A stretch of DNA of 64,000 nucleotides from the NCBI GenBank assembly GCA_963729445.1, contig CAVSNU010000002.1, positions 372,001 through 436,000 of the forward strand, given 5' to 3'. Below the pieces are notes generated by a model, which was given only the letters and a program-made list of their open reading frames with translations, was not told the origin of the DNA and did no database searches. How positions within the stretch are numbered: the stretch's first letter is position 1; each line of letters begins with the position of its first letter. The translations under genes and the position numbers were made by a program. This document shows positions 1 to 7,437 of this stretch, in pieces. Source of the DNA: JACCZH01 sp963729445 (lineage in GTDB: Bacteria > Chloroflexota > Chloroflexia > Thermomicrobiales > CFX8).

Positions 1-58
1 GTGACGCGTGTCGTATCCGCGACGCGGCGTTCCGGGAGGTTGCCCGTCTCCAGACCGG

Positions 59-1231
59 TTAATCCCCGGTTACAGCGCAATAGACCCTGTCGATCTCACG
101 TGCCATTGCCGCGAATGACAACTGCTCCTCAAAGTGTCGCCGGACCGCCGCAGAGAGGTCCCGACGCTCTTCTGTAGAGATGCCGAGAGCGGCTGACGCG
201 AGGCCGTGGGCGTCGCCAGTGTCGAACAGGCGCCCGAACGTCCCGCCCTCCGTCATCATCGCGAATGCCGGAATATCCGACACAATCGGGATACAGCCGC
301 ACGACATCGCCTCGACAATCGCAAGACCGCTCCACTCGCGCAGGCTGGCTTGTAACAGGAAGTCGGCGCTGGAGTAGACCGCTTCCATCTCCTCCAGCTC
401 CACGCGTCCTCGTAGCTCGACCACGTCGTTAACGTCGGGTTGCTGCTCGAGAAAGGATCGCACCTGGGCGAGTATCTCATCACTCAGGTAGTACAGGTAG
501 AGCCGTGCCCCAGGCTGGGCTGCTTGAATCCTGGCGAAGCCTTCGAGCATCGTCAGCGGGTCTTTGACCGGGTGCAATCTGCCAGCCGAGAGGTAGACCG
601 GATCGCCGCGCATTCCGGTGAGGCTGCGTGCAGCCGCTTTCTCAAGCCCCCGAAACGGACTACTCGTCTCGAGGACCAGCTCGACCTGACACTGTGCAAG
701 GCCGAGCCCCCCGGAGACCCACAGGTCCGCTTGCTGGCGGGTCGTGAACAATACCCGCGCAATACGGCGCTGGTTGTAGCGCTGCAGAGGACGTCGTTTC
801 CAGGATTGTGCCGGGGCGCCGCCGTGAAAATGGACCACCAACGGTATCCTCATCCGTGCCGTGAGCCGGGCGACGAGCGCGAGCTGGATATCCATGGTTA
901 ATCCAAAGAAATGAACGACATCTGGAGCGAGCGCTTCCAATCTCCGGACCAGGCGCGTTGCGGGCTGGTAATAGGCCGGGCCGTAGCGCGGCTTGCGGCG
1001 ATGGATGACCTCTCCCAGCCACACTGCATAGCGAGGCGGGCAGATGAACTCGTACCGGACGGTGTTTATGTCGCACTGCGCGTCGAGCGCCGCGTGAATC
1101 AGCACAGTCACGTCGTGCCCGAGACCGGCCAGCGCGGCCGGCAAGATGCGCAGAATCGGGTAGCGCGCGAGCATCACGTCCGGATTGGCTACCTCCGGAC
1201 TGTGGAACGGCATCACCATGGCAACCTTCAC
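59..1231 (-). CDS. GT4-family glycosyltransferase
   Basis: Predicted retaining sugar-nucleotide glycosyltransferase with a GT-B fold (GT4 group), acting at the cytoplasmic face on an unknown acceptor. The 390-residue protein opens with the strand KVAMVMPF. Its C-terminal half carries AGRLHPVKDP (about residue 215) and the acidic nucleotide-sugar motif EWSGLAIVEAMSCG (about 300-315, E-x7-E type). Its ATG overlaps the stop of the upstream glycosyltransferase by 4 nt (ATGA), so the two are probably translationally coupled and work on the same glycan. It looks complete. Donor and acceptor cannot be read from the sequence. Confidence 0.9.
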   Translation of the reverse strand: MKVAMVMPFHSPEVANPDVMLARYPILRILPAALAGLGHDVTVLIHAALDAQCDINTVRYEFICPPRYAVWLGEVIHRRKPRYGPAYYQPATRLVRRLEALAPDVVHFFGLTMDIQLALVARLTARMRIPLVVHFHGGAPAQSWKRRPLQRYNQRRIARVLFTTRQQADLWVSGGLGLAQCQVELVLETSSPFRGLEKAAARSLTGMRGDPVYLSAGRLHPVKDPLTMLEGFARIQAAQPGARLYLYYLSDEILAQVRSFLEQQPDVNDVVELRGRVELEEMEAVYSSADFLLQASLREWSGLAIVEAMSCGCIPIVSDIPAFAMMTEGGTFGRLFDTGDAHGLASAALGISTEERRDLSAAVRRHFEEQLSFAAMAREIDRVYCAVTGD

Positions 1232-2391
1232 GCGTTGTGCCTCTCGATTGCGGTTCGGTACAGGTGGAGAAACCGATCTGCCAACGCCGTCCCGCCATAC
1301 CGGCGGACTACCTGGGCTTGCGCGAAAGCACCCATCTGCCTCAATCGTTCCGGGGCTCCTAGCAAGTTGAGCGCAGCTGCCGCCAGGGCATCGGGGTCAT
1401 GTACGGGTACCGCACTAGCGGACTTTGGCGCGAGATCGCGCACGACGCCGACGGCAGTCCCGACAGTGGGCACGCCACTGGCCGCAGCCTCAAGCACGAC
1501 CATCGCCTGGCTCTCGTGCCGGCTACTCAACAGGAAGAGATCCGCTCGCTGATAGAGTGAAGCCATCTCGGCATGCGGTACGGGGCCTAGAAAATGCACG
1601 GCGCCTGTCACGCCCAGTCTCGCGGACACGCGCTCGAGCTCCGCTCGATGCCCGAATGGATCCTCACCGGCAATCTCCAGGCTCGCGCCCGGGCGTGCCT
1701 CCCGCAGCCGAACGAAGGCTCTGAGCAGCGTTTCCTGATCTTTCACCGGTATGAGTGAGGCGGCGTGCAGCAACCGCGGCCGCTCTGGATCCGCCAGCAG
1801 CGTGCGTCGTACCGGCGTGAGAAATCGCTCGTCCACCGGTAGCGGTGCCAGGTCGTAGCCAGCTGGCCGGTAGACAAGCGACCGTGCCAGATCCAGCACA
1901 TACCCAGAGCCGCCGGTGACCAGCGAGGCGCGCGCGAGCACCTGTCGTTGGATAACACGTCCCCGTTGCGAGAGTAATCCACCGAACTGAATGTCGGGGA
2001 TGGCCACGACCTCGCCCCCGCCGATGCTCACGATCGAGGGCACGCGCAACAGATGCCCGGCAAGCACCGCTACCGCCCCCGGCGGAAACAGCCACAGACC
2101 GTGCACCGCATCAAACCGTCGGATGCGGTGTTCGCGCCGAAGCCTCGCGAGTGTTCGCGGCACCAGCCTGCGCAACCGCAGGTCGGGAGCGTCCACGGGA
2201 TGCACGGTCGCTGCTCCGAGCTCGGACACCTCGCTACCCGAGGGATAGTACAGAGGGAAGACGTGCAGCTCCAACTCGTACCCAAGATGGTCGACGAACG
2301 TATTCACCACTGGCGTCATCACCCGCGCATCGTTCCCGATAGCCGGAACGATCATCGCAACTTTCAATCGCGTACTGGCGGGCTGTGCCAT
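1228..2391 (-). CDS. GT4-family glycosyltransferase (first of coupled pair)
   Basis: Second GT-B glycosyltransferase, about 387 residues. The chosen ATG at 2391 has AGGGGG four bases upstream and is followed by MAQPASTRLKVAMIVPA. The reading frame stays open further upstream, but that part lacks a good ribosome site and looks non-coding. The C-terminal domain has HAASLIPVKDQETLLRAF, LGPVPHAEM and the acidic motif SSRHESQAMVVLEAAASG, all typical of GT4 enzymes. It lies upstream of, and overlaps by 4 nt, the other GT4 gene, so they form an operon. Likely role: sequential sugar additions to an exopolysaccharide or glycolipid (inference). Confidence 0.88.
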   Translation of the reverse strand: MAQPASTRLKVAMIVPAIGNDARVMTPVVNTFVDHLGYELELHVFPLYYPSGSEVSELGAATVHPVDAPDLRLRRLVPRTLARLRREHRIRRFDAVHGLWLFPPGAVAVLAGHLLRVPSIVSIGGGEVVAIPDIQFGGLLSQRGRVIQRQVLARASLVTGGSGYVLDLARSLVYRPAGYDLAPLPVDERFLTPVRRTLLADPERPRLLHAASLIPVKDQETLLRAFVRLREARPGASLEIAGEDPFGHRAELERVSARLGVTGAVHFLGPVPHAEMASLYQRADLFLLSSRHESQAMVVLEAAASGVPTVGTAVGVVRDLAPKSASAVPVHDPDALAAAALNLLGAPERLRQMGAFAQAQVVRRYGGTALADRFLHLYRTAIERHNA

Positions 2392-3004
2392 ATTGCCCCC
2401 TGAGAGCATTGTCAGAATCGGAAGGTCCTCAGACCGGCAGAAAATTCGTTCTGACCAGAGCACCATCGAAGCCTCAATGAACGAGCGACAGGCCCCATTT
2501 GGCACTGCGATGCGGACCAGCGGACTGTTTGTGTAATGACAATCGATAGGCGCCGTAGCCCGGCAACATGTACATTTGTCTATAAACATTACGGTTAGGT
2601 TCGTGATCTAGACGCATCAAAGTGCTAATTTGGGTTTGGGGGTTGCGAAACGGCAAGAAACCATTGTAGACCGCTCACAAGAATTGTAAGATCCATTATC
2701 GCGCAAAAGCTCAGCGTTCGACTGTAAGGAATGTGGGCACTTCGGCCGTGGTTATTCAGGCACGACTGGAGGCGATTTTGGGGTAACTGCCAGACGGGCA
2801 TTGAGGTATTTCAACGGTTGAGCCGGCGTTGGGAGAGACGCCGTATGTAAATCGGAAACCTCGAACCAGCAGATAGAGCAACTGAGCCGACAGTCGCAGC
2901 TCGAAACAACATGCCAACTGGATAGTCAGGCTCGTCGTGTACTAGTGTCTGGTAGCACACGCCTCGGGATTGACTTCACGCTAGATCGGAAAAGGAGACG
3001 TAGA
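2392..3004. other. Divergent intergenic region
   Basis: About 610 bases between the divergent glycosyltransferase operon and the XRE regulator gene, so it must hold promoters for both. It is visibly more AT-rich around 2580-2720 than the flanking genes. I see no convincing gene, RNA or complete -35/-10 pair. Short open frames here lack ribosome sites. Confidence 0.6.
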
Positions 3005-4069
3005 ATGCTTCAACGCCCCGTCGTCCAACGGCAACGTATTGGGCCAGCTATACGGAAACTACGCCACGAACAGTCTCTGACACTCGATGACCTGGCAGCC
3101 CAGGCTGGTATCTCTGCGTCGCACCTGAGCAGGTTGGAACGTGGGCAGACGCTGCCGAGCTTCACCGTGCTGGCCGGCATCGCGCATGTACTCGGTGTCA
3201 GTATCGACGAGTTTGCCCAGCTTGAGCAGGATGTCACCGTACTCGACCGCGACCTTGGCGGCCAGCTCTCCGCGCTCGGCCTCGACGATGTGTCGAGAGA
3301 TGAATACCTCTCGTTGTCAATCGAGTCACGCCGCGTGCTCGCGAACGTTCTGACCTCCCTGGCTGCGACCCCGATCTCTCCACGTGAGGCTCAGGATCAG
3401 GCCGTGCGCGCCGTCATGGAGCGCGGGCTGGCCGACGCGTCCCAGGTACTCAGCCGCGTCATCTCAAATGCCGGGCTCTCGCCAGTCGGCTTCACCCGCG
3501 CCCTGGTCTGGCTCAACACCGCGCCCGGACGGAAGCGCATGCTCCTCGCGCGGCCGGGACTCATCGGCATGCCGGCGGCCAGGTTCTCGGACGCCTACCG
3601 CTCAGTAACCGGCGCTGAACCGCTTGCTCCCGAAATCGGCGCCTGGTGGCAGGACACCCAGGAGCGCACCAAGGATCTTCGTACGATCGTGGCACGCAAT
3701 GTATTGAGAACGTTCCTGCGCGAGGGCACCTGGGTACGCGGCGGTCCTGTCTCAACCGAGGAAGAGCGCGCGCGTACCGGTGAACAGCTTATTTCCGAGA
3801 TCGACAGTGGAGATCTCGAGCTGGCCATCACCGATGAGCAGCTCGGCGATATCAACATGCGCATTGCCGAGAGCGACGTGCTTCTTGAGGCAACTCGCGG
3901 CCGCGGCGATATCGACCAGATGGGGCTCATTGTCCGGGGGCGAGCCGCTGCGGACACATTCAGCGACGCTTTCGAGACCCTATGGGACAGGCTGCCTGCC
4001 CAGGACAAAGAACCGGAAGCCGTGAAGAGCTGGATCCGCGAGCAGCTCCCGGCTACCTCGCGCGTGTAA
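3005..4069 (+). CDS. XRE-family HTH protein with large uncharacterised C-terminal region
   Basis: Probable DNA-binding regulator of 354 residues. The ATG at 3005 is preceded by AAAGGAG at good spacing; an earlier in-frame GTG at 2945 has none. Residues about 8-65 form a Cro/C1 helix-turn-helix (IRKLRHEQSLTLDDLAAQAG then SHLSRLERGQTLPS). The remaining 280 residues are mostly predicted helix and acidic, with no motif I recognise, so a sensory or partner-binding role is only inferred. A structured, U-rich terminator follows at 4103-4155. It stands alone, divergent from the glycosyltransferase pair, which makes that operon a possible target. Confidence 0.8.
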   Translation: MLQRPVVQRQRIGPAIRKLRHEQSLTLDDLAAQAGISASHLSRLERGQTLPSFTVLAGIAHVLGVSIDEFAQLEQDVTVLDRDLGGQLSALGLDDVSRDEYLSLSIESRRVLANVLTSLAATPISPREAQDQAVRAVMERGLADASQVLSRVISNAGLSPVGFTRALVWLNTAPGRKRMLLARPGLIGMPAARFSDAYRSVTGAEPLAPEIGAWWQDTQERTKDLRTIVARNVLRTFLREGTWVRGGPVSTEEERARTGEQLISEIDSGDLELAITDEQLGDINMRIAESDVLLEATRGRGDIDQMGLIVRGRAAADTFSDAFETLWDRLPAQDKEPEAVKSWIREQLPATSRV

Positions 4070-4102
4070 GGCCGCCAGGTAGCTATCCTGTCGCTCGGAC
4101 GG

Positions 4103-4155
4103 CGCTTGGCTGTAGACTGTCATCGACAGAGACGGCCAAGCGTCTTCTCTTTTTG
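4103..4155 (+). terminator. Rho-independent terminator after XRE gene
   Basis: The arms CGCTTGGC (4103-4110) and GCCAAGCG (4135-4142) enclose a smaller hairpin CTGTC/GACAG, and are followed by the U-rich run TCTTCTCTTTTTGTTG. It sits between the XRE gene and the aminotransferase ribosome site, so it may also act as an attenuator for the latter. Confidence 0.6.
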
Positions 4156-4184
4156 TTGTTTCTCAACCAAGTTGGAGGGTGTGG

Positions 4185-5399
4185 ATGGATTCCCGCTGGA
4201 ACGATCGCTGGTCACGACGCGGCAAGATCGCCGCGAACATGAGCCGGCCGTCTCGATCAAACCCCGAGGGCATGATCTCGTTCGTCTACGGCGACCCGGA
4301 CGCGGACTCGCTGCCTCTAGAGGAAATGGCCGAGGCTGCTGAGTTTCTGGCCGAGAACAACCGGAGAGATACTCTGGCCTACGCCAACCCGGTCGGCCCC
4401 GACGGTCTGGCCCTGGCGTTGGCCGGCAAGCTCAAGCGTGACTACGATCTGAATGTCAGCGCAGATCAGGTGCTGCTGACGTCGGGCGCCTCCAGTGGTC
4501 TCGGACTCGTCGCCGACATGCTGGTCGACCCGGGCGACGTCATTCTGGCGGACGCGCCGGCCTGGATGGGCGCGATCGGCATGTTCCAGCTGGCCGGTGC
4601 GGAGGTTATCGGCGTCGAAGTCGACGATGAGGGGCTCAACCCCGCCAAGGTCGAGGAAGCGCTCGACAAGCTCGCCGCCGAAGGCAGGCAGCCCAAGTTC
4701 CTCTACACGATCCCAACATTCCAGAATCCTTCCGGGGTGGAGCTGAGCGTTGAACGGCGCAAGGAGCTGGCCCGCATCGCCGACGAGCGTGGCCTCCTGA
4801 TTCTGGAAGACGACGCCTACATCGACCTGCGTTTCGATGGCGAGAAGAAACCAACCATCTTCGGGCTCGCCAAGCCGGGCTCGGTGCTGCTCTTCGGCAC
4901 GCTCTCGAAAACGATCGCCGCCGGACTGCGGCTGGGCTGGTGCGCCGGGCCGGCCGATGTCATCGGAACTATCTCACGCGGTCGCACAGACAGCCTGCGC
5001 AACACCTACACCGCGGCGCTGGCCGAGTGGTACATCAGTTCGGGCAAACTGGCCGAGCATATCGAGCGGCTGCGCTCGATCTACCAGGAGAAGTGCCAGT
5101 ACATGCTGGCTGCACTTGAGCGTGAGATGCCCCAGGGCACAACCTGGACGACGCCGCAAGGCGGATTCTTCCTGTGGGTCACGCTCCCGGAAGGTGTTGA
5201 TGCCGTCGACATCATCGGCACGTGCCGCGAGCAACTGGTTGACTATATCCCCGGCACCGCCTTCTACTCAGACGGCTCGGGCCGCCGCTCGCTGCGTCTC
5301 TCGTTCAGCGCGGTCTCGCCAGAGGAGATCGACACGGGCATCGCCCGCTTGGCCTCGGTCGTCAAATCAGCGATCCCGGTCGCGACGAGCGCCGACTAA
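4185..5399 (+). CDS. PLP-dependent aminotransferase, class I/II
   Basis: Fold-type I aminotransferase, 404 residues, resembling 2-aminoadipate/aromatic aminotransferases related to MocR C-terminal domains but without an N-terminal HTH. ATG 4185 has GGAGG at 4174-4178; a GTG six bases earlier is less well placed. Visible hallmarks are the Y-x-N-P-x-G-like YANPVGPDGL, the cofactor-binding stretch LTSGASSGLGL, IPTFQNPSG, the Asp of EDDAYIDL and the Schiff-base lysine in TLSKTIAAGLRLGW. Substrate is unknown. A perfect 20-bp stem follows the stop. Confidence 0.9.
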   Translation: MDSRWNDRWSRRGKIAANMSRPSRSNPEGMISFVYGDPDADSLPLEEMAEAAEFLAENNRRDTLAYANPVGPDGLALALAGKLKRDYDLNVSADQVLLTSGASSGLGLVADMLVDPGDVILADAPAWMGAIGMFQLAGAEVIGVEVDDEGLNPAKVEEALDKLAAEGRQPKFLYTIPTFQNPSGVELSVERRKELARIADERGLLILEDDAYIDLRFDGEKKPTIFGLAKPGSVLLFGTLSKTIAAGLRLGWCAGPADVIGTISRGRTDSLRNTYTAALAEWYISSGKLAEHIERLRSIYQEKCQYMLAALEREMPQGTTWTTPQGGFFLWVTLPEGVDAVDIIGTCREQLVDYIPGTAFYSDGSGRRSLRLSFSAVSPEEIDTGIARLASVVKSAIPVATSAD

Positions 5400-5413
5400 C
5401 GAGCCTCAAGAAC

Positions 5414-5469
5414 GCAACCTGATTGCCACCCCGGAATCCCTCGTAATCTCGGGGTGGCAATCAGGTTGC
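5414..5469. terminator. Long perfect hairpin between convergent genes
   Basis: Perfect 20-bp inverted repeat (5414-5433 with 5450-5469, arms GCAACCTGATTGCCACCCCG and its complement) with a 16-base loop. It lies midway between the convergent aminotransferase and methyltransferase genes and probably terminates both. No long U tract follows. Confidence 0.6.
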
Positions 5470-5498
5470 CATGGTAGATCAGGGAACAGATCAGCTCA

Positions 5499-6395
5499 TC
5501 ATCGCCTGCGCGCAATCACCCGTACCCGGCCGCTGCGACGTTGGCGGGCGCTCAACAGCGCCAGGGGAGTGAAGAGCAGGATGAGCAGCGGGTGCAGCCG
5601 GCAAAACAAGCGCTCGGCAGACGGAAATCGGTCGCGCACGAGGAGCCGCACGCCCCAGGCCCACTCCAGGCCGATCGCCTCGTGCTTCACGTCCTCGACC
5701 TTGAATCCGCTCGTTGAGAGCAGGCTGTCCAGGGTCCCTACCGTAAAGGTCGTCAGGTGGCGTGGGGCGTCGTACCCCATCCAGTAGCGCCCGAATACCC
5801 GCGCCTCCACCGAGTCAGCATTCGGCAACCAGAGAATGACCGCGCCATCCGGAGAGAGCACCCGGCAGATCTCGCGCATGAACGCCTGCGGGTCCGCAAC
5901 ATGCTCTACCGTGTGCGATACCAGCACGGTGTCGAAACTCCCGTCAGGAAAGGCAGCGTCCGCAAGCTCACCCTGAACGACCTCAAGTCCCCGTTTGCGC
6001 GCTGCCGAGACCGCTGCCGGGCTCGTCTCCACTCCCATGACGTTCGGATTGGCACGGTTGCGGATCGCATGCAACAGATTGCCGGTCGCGCAGCCCACGT
6101 CAAGCACCCGCTTCGGCGCCGACAGGTGCTCGGCCAACAGTCGCACCGAGCGACGCTCCAGCACGCCCTTGGCCCACCCGGATAGACCGGGCCGCACGTG
6201 TGGCGCGTAGTCGTCAGCGTAGGCAGCCGCAAGCGTCGCGTCATCGGGCTGCGGGTGCAGCCGCAACAAGCCGCAACCGGTGCAGCGCACGAGTGAAAAC
6301 GATCCAGGGACCGCGCGCATGATCCGGTCCTGCAAAACCATGCCGGCTTTACTTGAGGTAGATCCACACAAGGGGCAGATGAACGCGTCAGTCAT
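5499..6395 (-). CDS. Zinc-ribbon class I SAM-dependent methyltransferase
   Basis: Methyltransferase of 298 residues. An N-terminal zinc ribbon (CPLCG near residue 8, CTGCGLLRLHP near 38) precedes a Rossmann SAM domain with motif I VLDVGCATGNLL (about 96-107), an acidic motif II (GVETS) and the post-motif HTVEHVADPQAF. This layout is common among methyltransferases acting on sugars or lipid-linked intermediates in glycan clusters. The hydrophobic stretch LLILLFTPLALL near the C-terminus suggests membrane association. Its ATG overlaps the end of the upstream GT2 gene by 8 nt, so it is the last gene of the YchF-YfhO-GT2 operon. Confidence 0.88.
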   Translation of the reverse strand: MTDAFICPLCGSTSSKAGMVLQDRIMRAVPGSFSLVRCTGCGLLRLHPQPDDATLAAAYADDYAPHVRPGLSGWAKGVLERRSVRLLAEHLSAPKRVLDVGCATGNLLHAIRNRANPNVMGVETSPAAVSAARKRGLEVVQGELADAAFPDGSFDTVLVSHTVEHVADPQAFMREICRVLSPDGAVILWLPNADSVEARVFGRYWMGYDAPRHLTTFTVGTLDSLLSTSGFKVEDVKHEAIGLEWAWGVRLLVRDRFPSAERLFCRLHPLLILLFTPLALLSARQRRSGRVRVIARRR

Positions 6396-7437
6396 GGTCG
6401 GTCTGATCGTGCCGGAGAATCTTGCGCACCGAGTAGTCGGTTGGTGGCCCCTGATCGTTACGCATGCTGATCCGGTTCTGGTGCGCGATCATCTCCCCCA
6501 GCAAGCCGAAGACGATGAACACCGCGCCGATGATCATCAAGAGCACCCCCAGCTGCAAGAGTGGCCGGTCGCCGATCGGCTGACCGAGGGCGAGCTTGAG
6601 GAAGGCGAGATACGCATCAATCGCAAACCCCGCGCCAAACGTCACGATGCCCATCCAGCCGAACAGATGTAGTGGCCGCCGGGTGTAGTGACCGAGAAAC
6701 AGCACCGTCATCAAATCGAAAAATCCGCGCAAGTAGCGCTCAAAACCGAACTTGGAGGCCCCATGCGCTCGTGCCCGGTGCGCTACGGGGACTTCCGCAA
6801 CCCTGAACCCGCGAAAATGCGCCAGCACCGGAATATACCGGTGCATCTCCCCATACAGATGCAGCTCGCCGAGCACCTCATGACGATACGCCTTGAAGCC
6901 GCAGTTGAAATCGTGCAACCGCACGCCCGTGACAGCCCGCACCACCCGGTTATAGACGGCCGACGGCAGCGTCTTCGACAGAGGATCGAGCCGCGGTGTC
7001 TTCCAACCGGACACCAGATCCGCCTCATCGCGAGAGATGGGCAGCAGGAGCTTGTGCATCTCCGCTGGCACATCCTGGAGGTCAGCGTCCATGGTCACGA
7101 CATGGTCGCCAGTGGCTAGGCGGAAACCGGCCGCCAGGCCCGCAGCCTTACCGAAGTTCCGCCGGAACTGGATCACCTTGACGTTGCGGTCGCGCTGGAA
7201 GAGATCGCTGAGCACCCGATCCGAGCCATCGGTCGAGCCGTCGTCGACAAAGATCAACTCATGGCGGTAATACCCATCCAGCTCGAAGATGGCGTCCACC
7301 AGCTCGCAATGCAGGGTGAGAATGCTCTCCGCCTCGTTGTACAGGGGAATAACGACGCTCAGGGACAGCAGCTCAGCGACCGTATGCGATGTGCTGGTCA
7401 AAGGTTTGGGAATAGTAGACGTCGCGCCCAGCGTCAC
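6388..7437 (-). CDS. GT2 polyprenyl-phosphate glycosyltransferase, CsbB/GtrB/DPM1-like
   Basis: Predicted inner-membrane enzyme that loads a sugar from its nucleotide onto polyprenyl phosphate. The GTG start at 7437 overlaps the upstream stop (GTGA) and has AAGGTGG upstream, giving 349 residues. An ATG at 7461 is possible but has a poor ribosome site. The GT-A domain has VVIPLYNEAES, FVDDGSTDGS and TMDADLQD; two C-terminal membrane segments (about 265-290 and 300-325) follow, as in CsbB, GtrB and ArnC. It lies directly behind a YfhO-like gene. In Bacillus, CsbB makes the undecaprenyl-linked sugar that YfhO transfers outside the cell, so a similar pairing is likely here. Confidence 0.9.
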   Translation of the reverse strand: MTLGATSTIPKPLTSTSHTVAELLSLSVVIPLYNEAESILTLHCELVDAIFELDGYYRHELIFVDDGSTDGSDRVLSDLFQRDRNVKVIQFRRNFGKAAGLAAGFRLATGDHVVTMDADLQDVPAEMHKLLLPISRDEADLVSGWKTPRLDPLSKTLPSAVYNRVVRAVTGVRLHDFNCGFKAYRHEVLGELHLYGEMHRYIPVLAHFRGFRVAEVPVAHRARAHGASKFGFERYLRGFFDLMTVLFLGHYTRRPLHLFGWMGIVTFGAGFAIDAYLAFLKLALGQPIGDRPLLQLGVLLMIIGAVFIVFGLLGEMIAHQNRISMRNDQGPPTDYSVRKILRHDQTDHD

